A stretch of DNA of 64,000 bases from Brachypodius melanocephalos (GCA_013398615.1 VZSR01003807.1:21889078-21953077); one strand, 5' to 3'; numbered from the stretch's first letter, positions 39,768-51,899 are shown. Translations and numbers: made by a program. Notes: generated by a model not told the origin, from the sequence alone.

Positions 39768-40189
39768 GCAAGAATTTCTTTTAAATATCAATACAGCTGA
39801 AAACTTTCTGCTGAAGATATTTTAAAGACATCCCAGGGTCCTGAGGCTCTGCAGTAGCACTGATGTGCAGCCCAGCTGAGCCTGTCATTAGATCCTGAGA
39901 GCTCTTGCTGATGCAGCCATCGCTGTTTCCCATAATAGACATCGAACTGGCATAGTTCTGTGCCTGTGCCTAAAAGTGAGGGTGCTGATTAGTGAGCTGG
40001 AGAGCTCAGCTAAGATACATCAGAATCGAAGACTATGGGGCAACATATAAACCTGTGGGGAGGAACTTCTAGAAATCTTTGTGCCTTTCTTAGCTGTGTG
40101 TTTTCTTAGTGTGGATTACTCTGCTTCATAAGCATATATTTAGCATGATTTGTCCCATGTTTTGGGTGTCATATCTACCCAAACTGTAA

Positions 40190-40330
40190 TTCATAAATTA
40201 ATCAAAGCCTATTTGCATGTCATTCCTTCTCCTCTCCATCACCTCTTCAAGCCCCACGAGTGGGCCTCTGTAAAGGTTATTGACCAGGTCACTGGGGATT
40301 CTTTACTCTTTGCAACTCGGTATTTTGAAA
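40190..40330 (+). pseudogene. Possible retroviral pol (integrase C-terminal) relic, very uncertain
   Basis: Within the open frame 40150-40422 the piece LHHLFKPHEWASVKVIDQVT has the spacing of hydrophobic, Pro, Trp and Val-Lys-Val residues seen in the small C-terminal DNA-binding domain at the end of retroviral integrases. No flanking LTR, RT or catalytic core was recognised, and similarity stops after about 25 residues. It may equally be a chance frame. If real, it is an old, non-functional fragment. Confidence 0.2.
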
Positions 40331-43228
40331 TTTTTTTTCTTAAAGTGGATCTTCCTGAAAAATACAAATATATCAAAGGACACAGGAAAGTAAGAATTTT
40401 TAAGACTGAGTATACTTCCTAATTATGTATCTTGGGAGTTTGTTATTATTCATGTAAACTAAATAAAGGAACACTTCTAGGTGAAGTGTTAAATACTCGT
40501 GGTGATTAATGTGTCTGGCACCTTATGCAATGAAAGATGTATCATCACACCTCCTTCCCTTTCAAGGATGGGCTAAGTCTGAATGAAAAAAGAGGATGTC
40601 CAGACCAAAAGCTTATCCTAAAGCACTTTTTTTTTTTTCATAAATTGAAGCATAATGATTTTATTTAAAGCAGAAAGAGGAAAAATAAATCCCTGAATTT
40701 GGAGTTGTTGCTGGGATATTCTGTAGACCATAACCCTACAAAGTTACTTTATCTATTTTATGAGGTGAATAAAATGTCTTCAGTCTTGGAGCCTAATTTT
40801 ATTGAGAGTAATTAAAGAGAACACTAGAATAATATGTTTTCCTCTTCTTAGTAATACAGGGCATCTCAAGACTCTGTCTGAATTTATAACTGGCTTTTTT
40901 GCTATTCCTTGCAGTAAAGAAGCCCATTTGTACTCACAAATATAAAAACTGATTTTCCATTGAGATAAACATATCCAAATAACTTGAGCTCAATTAAACT
41001 CTAAGGTATAATTTGCCACGTGGTTTTTGGGTAGGTATCTTATCCAGCTAACAAGAGTAGAAGTTCATTCATACAGAGGGTGTAACAGTGGCACTACAAG
41101 TTCATAATATTTCATCTATAACTCCTTGTTGAATTTTTCTAAGGTGTTTTCATTGTATTGAGTTATTAAATTGACAGCATTTGTCCTGTATAGATAATAT
41201 AAATTCATTCTTACTCTGGGTTCCATGATTTATTTTCAAACAAATGCTCTTTTTTCTTCTTCTTTCCTTTTGACATGTTTTGGGGTGAATATTTGAATAT
41301 TTTCTTGTGTCAGCTATGTGTGGATCATAAACCTATTTATTTTTATGTACAGATTGATAGGGGAAATAAGTCAGTGATGTGTATTTTTTTCTTGCCATAA
41401 ATGTTATAGTATACTGTCATTAAAGAAACAAATGAGCTGATTTGCACTTGCTATGCAATACTCGTGTTTCCTTTAAAGCAAAAGGAACATGAAATAATAT
41501 CTTGCCTGTGACATTTCTTATCTTAACCTGTGACAGGTTTTTTTCCCCCTTAAAAATGGAGTTCTATTGTGAGCAGTTGTAGTTCACATTTCTGTCTATT
41601 TCCATTTATTTTTTTGTCATTGTCATTTGTGTGAGAACCATATCTTTAACCTGAGGATATCACACACTCTTGCTGCTTCATCATTCTATACCACCACCCT
41701 AACCTGACCCAGCTTGACCCCTGGAGTAGAATGCAGGAGGAAAGCATTATGGTGAGAGCTGGCTTTAAGCCAGCTTGATGTTTTTCCCCTTCTGAGACCA
41801 GCAATAAAGTGGTCAGTTGAGAGCAGAGTTTGAAAAGTCCTCAGTGAATACTTGTTTAAGTTCCTGAAAATGAAAACCTGCTCCCTGGAAGAAAAGCAGA
41901 ACTGGTGATCTCAGTATCCTTGGCTCAGAGGGTGGGGAACTTGGTGCACCATGGAAAGTGTCCTGCACTGAGAGGCATATCCAGAAATTGTAAGACTCAA
42001 ATGTACTGAACCTTCCTTAGCAGCTACACATTATAGGAAATCTGAGGGAGATCTGCTACATGGATGGCAAAAAAGCAGCATGGGCATATGGCATAAAACC
42101 CATGAGGCCAAAGATCTGTGGCTGTGGCTGCAAGAGTGGCTGCTGATCGCTGAGATCACCAGTGTGCCCAGGGTAAAGTGGTCAAGGGGGCAGCTCTTGC
42201 CTCAAGTCTTTTAATATAGTCCATATAGAGGCTGCTTCAAAGGGTTTCAGGCTTCACACTGGAAGTTTTCTCTCAGTCCCATGAAGAAGAGTCCACCTGG
42301 TGCTGTGAAGATCAGGCTCCTAATTTCATAGCCTATCCCTGTACAATGTGGTTTCTCCAGCAGCTTCAGCCACCCTGGAAGTGATTTTTTTTTTTTTTTC
42401 TTTTACAACTCACACTTAAATCCAGATGGATAAGTGGGATTGCTTCCTGGTACCATGGCAGCCAGGAGGATGTTCAGAGTTAAAATTATTTTGCAAAGGA
42501 TCTTCTTTTAGCTTTTTCTGTTTTACTGAAGATTTGATTTACTTTAATTTGGAATAAATGGTGTGTTTTTTTCTAGATACTTAGGTGCTATATCCTGTCA
42601 GATGGAATGCAGCTGGGTCTGTTTACCATTCTGCAGGCTGTGATATTCTCTCACTCAAGCCACATACATTCAAAACCCTATCAAATTATTTCTTCACTTT
42701 GGAAAAAAAAACTGTTTTCTCCTAATTTGCCTGACAAATATAATTAAGATGTCAAGAGAGTGTTGCTTGAAAAAAAAATTTTAAACATTAGTTGTTTACA
42801 CAACACAGTGTTTGCTTTTCCTGTGCTTGCTGACCCTGAATACATACTCCCTGAAGGACTGAGGCAAAAGATGCATTCCTCAGACAGAGAAGGCAGAAAC
42901 TGTCTTCATGAAGCTTTGGATAAGACCCAAAAATTTCTTATCCTGTGTCATTGCTTGCATTTTCCCCTTCTCCTTCTGAATTTCTCTCATCTATGTGCTC
43001 TCTAGAGACAGTCACCAAAAGCAATATCTATTCTTGCTTTTGCTACTTATATTATTGTACCTTAAAATATGAAACAGTCTCTAGAGAGGATGTAAAGAGA
43101 GGTCAAGCTTGCATCTATTTATGTTCACAATTTTAGTCTTGGTATTTAAATATTTCTTGACTTTTCTTTTAAATATAGAAAGGTACTCCTGTCTTCTAAG
43201 TCTCAGAAACATAATTATCTCCCTACAG

Positions 43229-43279
43229 ATTCCCTGAAAGGAAAAAATCCCAAGAACCCAGAGAGCTTAAGTGAAAAAG
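43229..43279 (+). CDS. TRDN: Triadin 51-nt KEKE exon, copy 3 (DSLKGKNPKNPESLSEK)
   Basis: The acceptor is taattatctccctacag and the donor is AAAAAG|gtaaat. The frame (G)AT TCC CTG AAA GGA AAA AAT CCC AAG AAC CCA GAG AGC TTA AGT GAA AAA G gives D-SLKGKNPKNPESLSEK-. Lysines at unit positions 4, 6, 9 and 17 are kept. It departs from the others at 12 (Glu for Ala) and 15 (Ser for Lys), which makes it the most diverged copy in its last third. Confidence 0.85.
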
Positions 43280-45084
43280 GTAAATGGAGTAAGAAATCCA
43301 GATCTGAATATCAGAACAGTTATTCAGTCTAGAAAGAGCTCTTGAGTAGGAATATAGAAGTGTAGAAAACCAAATGCATTCTGGTTCCTGTTTAGATTAT
43401 TTTAGCCATGATTTTTTAAAATAATATTTGTGCTGTACAGATCACAGTAGGATCCCTAGAAATCATTTGGGCTTCTTTTAAATGTGGATATTTGAATTGG
43501 CATCTTGGGGGAAATACTAAAATTTATCCTTATACCACTTTTGGATGTTAATCTATCAAAAATGAGTTGTCTAAATCCCACAGTAGGAACATTACTGACG
43601 GGAAGTAGACTAAATCTAGTCCATGTGGCTACAGCTCAGGAATGTGGGTGTCTGAGAATGAAACTGGCTGAGGCTGACAGACCCAGGTGTTTGAGGGTGG
43701 CTGATATGTCAAGATTTTTTCTTAATTTGTTGGCAAGATGGGCACATACATCTCTGTCTCTAATCCTTTCTGTTGGAAGACCACTGCTAACTGTTCACAC
43801 AGGGGTCATGGGTTGCTCGATGGCATCTATTTGGAGAAAATCCTAATTGTTGCAATGCTGTGTGCATCAAACACTCTCCTTCTGGAGAGCACTGAAACAG
43901 CTGAAAAATTTAAGCTAAACAGGAAAGGCTATCAGAACTCTGCCTGGTTCCTGAGCTGGAACAGCACACCTGAAATCCAAATTGTTACGAAGTCCCATTT
44001 TTTTGGAAGCTGGAGATATTCAATGAAGTCTAGATTATGGCTGCTGAATAGATACAGAGCAAAATGACCCACTTCTGCAAGAAATGCATTATTCCTTGTG
44101 AAATCTACAGGAAATGAAGCCAGGATACTACTTGTGGCTGAGAATTCTCCTGTATGCCACTGCTGTCAGCCCCCGTGTCTCACCTGGGCACCAAAAGAAG
44201 ATCATAGTTTTCCTTTATTTGTGTTTAGCTAACTCCTGAACTTTTTGAGGGGCATTTGAGAGGTTTGGTTGGTTGGTTGGTTTTTCTCATCCTTGGCTTC
44301 TGCCTTGTCAGTAACTAGAAAGAGAGAGCTGGAATATCAGAACTAGGATATTTTTCTCCTCTCCTTTAATACTTTGACATATACTGAAGAAAAAAAAAAT
44401 TAAGGATACAATTAACTCCCTGTACTATTCATTTTGACATAAAATATATGAACGTACATTTGAAAGATGAGCAATGCTCTTCTTTTATAGCCAGTGTGCC
44501 CATCATCTTAAAAGGCTATATATATATGCAAGAAGTGAAATTCTGTTCACAGGTAATACCCATATGGCCTGTTAGATATTAAAAGAATATTAGAGTCCTG
44601 AATCAGTAGCTGGTCCTTTTGTCACTCCTAAATAAAAAAAAACCAAAAAAAACTCCCACTTACCTTTGTCAGCAGCCTCTTGCTGTCAAGGCCATTATAC
44701 CTAATATTTCAATTGTATCAATGTAGATTAATATTTTTGGGTTCAGCAGAAGAAAAATTCATTGCTGCCAACTGCTCTATAGAATTTCTTTTTTCTTTGT
44801 AAGTAGTTTTTCATCGCCTGCTTGAGAGAGGGCTCCACAGTTTCCTCAAAATACAAAGAAACTAACGACATATTGAAGGATTATTATTTTGCATATCCAA
44901 GACTAGAAAGATGAATGAATGACCTTGCTTTTTGTCCTGTTCTTTATTTCCATGTTGTTAAATCCATTTAATTATCACATCTCTTTTGCTCTCCATGTAT
45001 CAAATTGTTTGACTTGCTTTCTTTTCAACTGTCATCTTATTTCCCTAACCTGACTTGTGATAAATGTTAAATGTTTCTTTCTAG
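43280..45084 (+). other. Intron, 1.8 kb
   Basis: Unique sequence. Two overlapping open frames (43505-43846, 43738-44067) of about 110 codons show no recognisable domain and no splice signals in the gene's phase. A (GGTT)4 run lies near 44266. Confidence 0.6.
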
Positions 45085-45135
45085 AGACTGGTAAAAGAAA
45101 AGATGTGAAGTCTCCAGCAACCTTAAAGGAAAAGG
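45085..45135 (+). CDS. TRDN: Triadin 51-nt KEKE exon, copy 4 (ETGKRKDVKSPATLKEK)
   Basis: The acceptor is atgtttctttctag and the donor is GAAAAGG|gtaatg. The frame (G)AG ACT GGT AAA AGA AAA GAT GTG AAG TCT CCA GCA ACC TTA AAG GAA AAG G gives E-TGKRKDVKSPATLKEK-. It shares the PA-x-LKEK end with copy 2. Copy 4 and copy 5 are separated by a 569-nt intron, almost the same as the 574-nt intron between copies 1 and 2. Confidence 0.85.
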
Positions 45136-45704
45136 GTAATGTCTTATCATTATGTGGCTGGCATGTAACAAGTCTTCTTCTGGTATCTCAGTGCAGTTTT
45201 GATATATTTTGAATTACAGGCTATTGGTGAAAAGAGACTAAACCTAGATTCTTCTCATTTAATAGATCTGAAATATTGAAAGGAGCAGTGTCTGATATGA
45301 TTCAGAAATAATAAAGACAGAACCCTTCTTACTGTGGTGTTCTTTAACTGCTGTCTGACCCACACAGCCAATATTTCAGTGGGAGTGCCAGTCTGCTCTG
45401 AGTGAATTAGTAACAGAGCTGCCACTGAATGTACATGACAGGCTGAAATGACAGGCTGCACAGGAATGCATGGTTTGACCCCCAGAAACTTTGCCAGCAA
45501 ATTAGTGGGAAATATTTTTGGTTTGCTTTCAGCTTTAGTTTGTGCCTTTTATTGAATTAAATGGAAATCCTAACTCTTAACACATCTCTTTTACACAATT
45601 GATTGGTCAGGTATTATGCACATTTGTTACAGTACCAATGAGCACAGTGTATATTTATGTTGCTAACTTTCTACTTTCATTTTTGTGTTTGATTTCTTTT
45701 CCAG
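45136..45704 (+). other. Intron, 569 nt
   Basis: Unique sequence with no repeat recognised. The minus-strand open frame at 45255-45500 shows no domain. Confidence 0.7.
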
Positions 45705-45755
45705 ACTCTTCAAAACAGAAAGAAACTAAGACTTCAACCAATCCTAAGGAAAAAG
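45705..45755 (+). CDS. TRDN: Triadin 51-nt KEKE exon, copy 5 (DSSKQKETKTSTNPKEK)
   Basis: A strong acceptor (gatttcttttccag) is paired with the donor AAAAAG|gtaaca. The frame (G)AC TCT TCA AAA CAG AAA GAA ACT AAG ACT TCA ACC AAT CCT AAG GAA AAA G gives D-SSKQKETKTSTNPKEK-. The lysine spacing and the KEK end are kept, but the PA step has become Ser-Thr. The donor hexamer gtaaca is the same as at copy 1. Confidence 0.85.
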
Positions 45756-46683
45756 GTAACAATCCCAAGTTGAATTGAGCCTTAACACAAATTTCAGTTG
45801 AGAAAATAAATCCGTAGTGAAAGAAGTCACAAATTAAATCCTAGTTCCTTTGGTTAGCTACTCCTAAGCATCCTTGAATGGCATCCTTTGCTGCTGGACA
45901 TTCTTTTTACATGTCTGAACAAGTGACAGGTGCACATGAGGCTATACAAGCAAGTTATAGAAGTGGTATTTCATAGACTCTAAAGTCAAAAGGACTTATT
46001 TTCTTTTTTCTTGCTTTTGTCTCATTCCTTCTATTTAAATTAGTAATTTCAGATTGCATTTTACTTCTTCTATATTATTTGGTTGTACTTTTCTTATATT
46101 GAAATATCAGCACTAGCCATCAAATAAAAATCAATTACAATTTATAGCACATCTGAAATACTAGGAATTTTTAGGAACTGTAATTATAATCAACCAACTA
46201 TGTTCAAGTTTTTTTATTCATATCAAATAAATCAAACCAAAACTTAGTTTTATTTTCATCTTATTTGCATATGGATTAAACACTACTTTTTCATTATGAA
46301 AAAGCCACTCAGGTTAAATGTATAAATAATTTAATATGGATAAAAAAATGTAATAATTTGTTAGCTAGTAACAGTTATTTAAGTCATGAGAATGTAGTAG
46401 TCAATCATAAAATCTTCCAGTCAGTTTTGAAAATTGTTTCAGATAATTGAATAATACTGTTTCCTATCTTTAGAGTTTCCCTAAGGAATACTAGAAATAT
46501 TGAGGCAATATTTTCTCTGACAAAATTATGAGAGACAACAGTTACAAGTTTTTAAGTGCAGCTACTTCACCTGGTGTATAGCAGACTAGCAGAAATCAGC
46601 TACTACTTTACATAGCTCTATCATTCTAAATCAAACTAAAGGCTTAAGTGCTACCAGAGAAAAAGTGCTGTTGAGACTAGCCC

Positions 46684-47338
46684 TGTCAAGAAGGGCTTGG
46701 GGATGCTGGTGAATGAGAGGCTGGACACGAGCCATCAATATGCTGCTGTAGACGAGAGAGCAGTTGTATCCCAGGCTGCATCAAAACCAGTGTGTCCAGT
46801 GGGTCACAGGGAGAAACTCCTTCCCTCTTCTCTGCTCTGGTGAGAGCCCACCTGCAGTACTGCATCCAGCTCAGAAAGAACATGGACCTGTTGGAAAAAA
46901 TCCAGAGGCCACCAAGATAATTAGAGGGATGGAGAACCTCTCCTGTGAGGAAAAGCTAAGAGAATTGGGAATGTTCAGCCTAGAGAGGAGAAGGCTTTGA
47001 TGTGACCAAATTGTGGCGTTCCAGTACCTGATGGCAATCCTCAAGGGAGATGGAGTGAGATTTTTTACCAGAACATGTAGTGACAGGACGAGGGTGGATG
47101 GCTTCAGACTGAAAGAGAGTATGTTTAGATTAGATATGGGGAGAAATGTTTTACTGTGAGGGTGGTGAACGTGTTGTTAGAAACCTTGTGGATTCGTCCT
47201 TGGAAGTGTTCAAGGCCAGGTCAGACAGGGCTCTGAGTAATGTGGCCTGGTCAAATGTATCCTTGCTGCCACGGGAGGGGGTTGGAGCTACGTTATCTTT
47301 AAGGTTCCTTTCAACCCAAACCACTTTATATTTCTATG
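46684..47338 (+). mobile_element. CR1 LINE, plus orientation, about 650 bp
   Basis: Starts with 'gggcttggggatgctggtga' and 'atgagaggctggacacgagc', runs through 'tgagagcccacctgcagtac', 'aatccagaggccaccaagat', 'cctagagaggagaaggcttt', and ends at 'tttcaacccaaaccacttta tatttctatg'. This covers the end of the RT frame region and the 3' UTR. Open frames at 46686-46883, 46764-47000 and 47146-47361 are shadows of the element. Confidence 0.9.
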
Positions 47339-47534
47339 AAAATGAACTAGGACTTAAATAGTCTGAAACTCCTTGTAGTAGTCAAAGTAGATGAGCTTGA
47401 ATTGTCGGTTCAAGGTCCAGGACATTAGAAAAGTAGGGACACATTATTGTACCATTCCATTTAGCTTACTTTAGTCAACAGGGATTGATAACCCTTCACA
47501 GAAAGAGTTGACAAGTGTCAAAGAGGCCACGCAA

Positions 47535-47674
47535 AGAAGTGGTGGAGTCATCCTTCCTGGGTATGGATATAGCATTTGAGAACATGGTTTAACAGTCAAA
47601 AATGGTGGTGATGCTAGGCTGACACTTGAACTTCATCTTAAAGGTCTTTTACAACTTTAATTCTATGATTCTAA
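47535..47674 (+). mobile_element. CR1 LINE, second short 3' end, plus orientation
   Basis: 'agaagtggtggagtcatcct', then 'gagaacatggtttaacagtc', 'aaaaatggtggtgatgctag' and 'taattctatgattct' match the CR1 3' end. It lies about 200 bp after the end of another CR1 and in the same orientation, but it belongs to a different subfamily type (the 'ggtttagtggtcacaatgg' variety). Confidence 0.85.
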
Positions 47675-50417
47675 GTGTGGGCAGCTTTTCATACATTGAT
47701 GATTTGTTTAATAGAATTTGGTTTTTTATTTTAAGCTTGAGGCAAACAAGGCCTATGGTCTTCCTGTTAGGAAGAATGTCTATGAAACATTTAACTCTTT
47801 ACCTTATCATTGAGTTTCTTCTCTAATTCTTCTCCTAAATATTTCTGGTTGGAAGATTGATTTATTTAAAATTAAGTGATAATGAAAATAAAATCCTATT
47901 TACGTCAAAAGATCAAAAATTGTAAAGAAGAAATACATGTCTGTAAAAGTGTTTTAATTGCAATGCTAGTGAATTACCTTCAGTGAAGTGTCAAACACCC
48001 ACCCAAGTATACAAAGAATAAGTATTTTAAAAGGACTTCATTAACTCAGTTTGATCAGACAGTGAAACAACTGGTGAATAACATCTCCTTTCAAGTTCGA
48101 AAACTGAATTATTTCAAGAAAGGACATGTTTAATCAAAACACTGTAGAATTCCACTGGCACATGAAGTGGTTTATGCTTGGTATACCTGAGAAGAAAAGT
48201 TACTACCCAGGGGTGATTAACTCTAGTATCTCTCTTTTCCTTATAGTAAAATGAAGCCTTCTTCCTGAAGTAGTTGATAGAACATGTGCAAGATTTTTCT
48301 TGTTGTATAGCAGTAGAAAGTACAAGCTATGTTCAGAAATGGACTTTCGTTTCAATCAGATCTTTTCTACCCAGCCTAAATTTTTAACCTACAGATTAAA
48401 ACACTGTAAGAAACATAGAAATCTCTGTTGTCGTGTTGCCTTGCAGTCTTATAGTTTCCTGCTTGTCAAAACACATGAATGAAAATTTGAACGTTTAGTG
48501 TGAAGTATGCTGAGTTTAACTCTACTGCAGTTTAAGGTCACATTAGAGACACCCATTATTGTTAAAGTAGTTTGAAGTAGAATTGATTGGTTCTATATGT
48601 ACAGAAGGATATTTGGATGAGCAATGCCATCATCTAGTGGAGTTTGATAGCACTGGGTTTGCACAGCCTTAACCATCTTCCCAAGTGAGATGAGCACTAC
48701 TGAGTTCAGTTATTCCTGTGGGATTGCATACAATCTAGTATGTCGCCCGTGGATGTACTTGATGCCTTGCAGATCTCACTGGGAAAAAATGATATCCCAC
48801 ACCTGAGATAGCATTTCTCTTTGACTCTAGCTGATTCTGTAAGAACTTAAAATATTTGGATTAGATTCTGTCAGACACACGATTAGGCCAACTGCCTTCT
48901 AAGTCTTGTATATCTTAAGTCTGCCCAGTCAGCAGGACTACAGATCCTTCAAGGCCCTTGAAAGAGGACTGCAACAGAAAAGTTGAGTAGGAAAGTTGAG
49001 CTTGAGTGGGAAGATCTCAGGTTGCATTCTCGTGCATAGTGACATCACTTTCATGTCAACAATAGGATTCAGTAATTTGCCGGTCGCCAAAGTTCATAAC
49101 ACAACAAATCTCATATAATCTTCCTTTGGAGGCAGTTCAGCTCAGTGGCTGCAGGTTTTAAAAGTTGTTTCCGTCTTTTCTGTTTCATGTGGCAGATGTG
49201 CTGTTTCTTATCTTCTGGGATTCAAACAAGTGCAACATTTCCAAAAGCAAATGCAACTAACTCAGTGACACTGAATATGCATGACAAGACATTGACATTT
49301 TGTCAGAAGAGTGTAACCCCGATGTGTAAAGTGGCTTTAAGCATTCATGTGGGATGCTGTGCATCACTGACCCTCTCTTTCTTAACAATGATAAGTGACA
49401 TGTCACATACATCAGGCAGAGAGTTTGAGAAAAGCCTCTCTGAGGAAAAGTATTCCAGAAATTTTGTGGCCATTGCCCTGTAACCAAGTGTGAGCAGGAG
49501 GTCACCTTTATGAGCACTTTGGTTTTTAGCCAACTGAGAGTACATGGGATGCTTTCTCAGAGGACATCTCAGGTTAAACTAGCCAACCGAAAATGCCTTG
49601 AGAAATAGCAGTGTTTAGACTAGCACTTGCTACTTTACAGAAATCTGTCAAATCCAGTGTAAATTGCAGTAACAGAAGTGGCCTAAGTGTAACCCATTTG
49701 TTGATAGGTATATTTCAGAAATGATAGATAAATTTCTGAAATGTGAAAACCAAATTCACACAAGTTCAATGTAGAATTATTATATAAAATCCTGACTACC
49801 AGATAACTAAAATGTAAGGTAGATATATTTGGTATACAAAAATCTCAATGTCAGCTTTTTCAAATGATCCATCCATTATAGAACATCATTGCTTCACATT
49901 GTCAGTAAGAAATACTTCAAGAAAATACCAGAGCTTTAAAAGTCAGACTAAGATAATGACACATATATAACCAAGACTAAGTCATAATGGCAAGTATAAA
50001 ATTCCCATTTTGAGTCAGCATTTCTCTGTAAATATTCTTCAATAGACATTAGAAAGCAGGAGAAAAAGAATATAAGTAATATACATAATATGATTGAACA
50101 CCAATTTAGAAAAAGAAGGAGTTAAATATTAATTCCAAAAAGTGGGTTATTTAAAGATGAGATATGTTCTATTGCAAACTACAAAGTGTAAAGTTATCCT
50201 TATATCCTTATATCAAGTATAGCTTGATAGGAAAATATTCAAGCTGTATAAGTAGCACCTACATATGTATGTAGAAATACAGTCTGGGTAGTAAAAACAG
50301 TTTTTTAAATTAATGTCGACAAATACTTCAGATATTTCCTGGAGGTAGGGACTGCTCCATTCTGGTATACTCAAGGCTCCATAACAGCATCCTGAAATGC
50401 CCTCTGAATCGCAAAAT

Positions 50418-50915
50418 AACAGACTCACAGACTCATTTATGCTGGAAAGGGCCTCCAAGATTATTGAATTCAACCTTAGACATAACACCACATTGCCAAC
50501 TAGACCATGGCACTATGTGCCATATGCAGTTGTTTCTTGAAGACCTCCAGGGATGATGACTCCAACACCCTGGGAAGTCATTCCAATGCTTAATAACCCT
50601 TCCTGTGAAGAATTCTTCCTGATGTCAAATCTGAACCTCCCCTGGTACAGTCTGAGGCTAAGTCCTCTTGTCCCGTTACTGGTTGCCCAGGAGAAGAGAC
50701 CAACCCCACCTGGCTACACCCTCCTTTCAGCAGGAGCAGTAGGGAGCAGTAAGGTCTCTCCTGAACCTCCTTTTCTCCAGGCTAAATGCCCCCAGCTCAC
50801 TCACCCACTCCTCATAGGAGTTGTCTTCCAGACGCTTCACCGCTTCATTGCTGGATGCACTCTGGACACACTCTTGCACCTCAGTGTCTGCCTTGAAGTG
50901 AGGGGCCAAGAAAGG
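50418..50915 (-). mobile_element. CR1 LINE, minus orientation, about 500 bp
   Basis: Antisense CR1: 'gactcacagactcatttatg', 'ctggaaagggcctccaagat', 'accctgggaagtcattccaa', 'ggctaagtcctcttgtcccg', 'ctcctcataggagttgtctt', ending with 'ccttgaagtgaggggccaag'. The 132-codon plus-strand frame 50553-50951 lies entirely on its antisense strand and is not a gene. Confidence 0.9.
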
Positions 50916-51091
50916 AATCTAACATTTTATTTTTGCATGATTATGCAATAAATCAAAATTCTTGGTGTACAATATTATTGTTTCACATATTATTTTAGAT
51001 GGGAAACAAAAATTCTCTCTGACTGGGACAATGTGCCCCTCAAGAGCTGACAGAATCAGGCTTATTCTGTTTTATTGCCATTTTCTAATTG

Positions 51092-51899
51092 ATTCATAGA
51101 ATAGTTTAGATTAGGAGGGGTCATCTAGTTCTACCTCCCTGGCATGGGCAGGGACAAATCAAACAATACCAAGTTTTTTAAAGCCCAATCCAACCTGACT
51201 TCTAGGGATGAGTCATCCAAAATTTCTCTGGGCAACCTATTCAAGAGTCTCACCACCCTCACAGTAAAAAAAGTCTTCCTAATATCTTCCTAATATCCTA
51301 CTCCTTTTCACTTTGAAGCCCTTGCCCCTTGTTTAGTCGCTACATGTTCTTGTAAAGAGTGTTTCTCCATCTTTCTTGTAGGCTCCATTCAGTTATTGGG
51401 AGGCCTCTATAGGGTCTCCCAAAAACATTCTCTTCATCAGGCCAAGCAAACCCAACTCTCTCAGCTTCTCTACATGGCACAGGCGCTCCAGCCTTCTGAT
51501 CATATTCGTGGCCTCCTTTAGATTCACTGGAACTCTTCATGACCTTCTCAAGCTGAACACAAAACTGAATACAGTATTCCAGGAGGGGTCTCACCACCAG
51601 AGCAGAGTAGGACAGAATCTCCTCTCCCTGACAGCCCAACTGCTTTTGATGCAGCCCAGAACATGGTTAGCTCTCTGGGCTGTGAATGCACATTGCTGGG
51701 TCATGCTGAGCTTCTGGTCCACCAACATCCCCACATCTTTCTCCTTCAGGCTATTCTCGATCCATTCTCTGCCCAGTCTCTATTTGTGGTTGGGATTGCC
51801 CCAGTCCATGTTCAGGCCCTTGCACCTGGCCTTGTTGAACTTCATGAGGTTCACATGAGCTCATTCCTCAAGTGTGTCACAGTCCCTCTGGATTTATGG
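51092..51899 (-). mobile_element. CR1 LINE, minus orientation, about 800 bp (longest copy)
   Basis: Antisense CR1 from 'gattcatagaatagtttaga' and 'gggcaacctattcaagagtc' through 'ccaggaggggtctcaccacc', 'aacatggttagctctctggg', 'cttctggtccaccaacatcc', to 'agtccctctggatttatgg', where similarity ends abruptly. The overlapping frames 51508-51858 and 51663-52184 are antisense shadows. A small local duplication (cttcctaatat twice) sits at about 51273. Confidence 0.9.

Larger units (their letters stand above)
38281..43228 (+). other. Intron interval, 4.9 kb (possibly split by a 48-nt exon)
   Basis: Contains the GC-AG exon candidate 39720-39767, a region at about 40190-40330 with weak similarity to a retroviral integrase tail, and a GC-richer block at 41690-42500 of unknown origin with a poly-T run near 42388. 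No CR1 recognised. Open frames other than those mentioned show nothing recognisable. Confidence 0.55.

Noticed and set aside
43505..44067. Two overlapping frames of about 110 codons
   Set aside because: No recognisable domain, overlap in different frames, no splice signals fitting the gene.
50553..50951. Plus-strand frame of 132 codons
   Set aside because: Antisense of a minus-strand CR1 copy.
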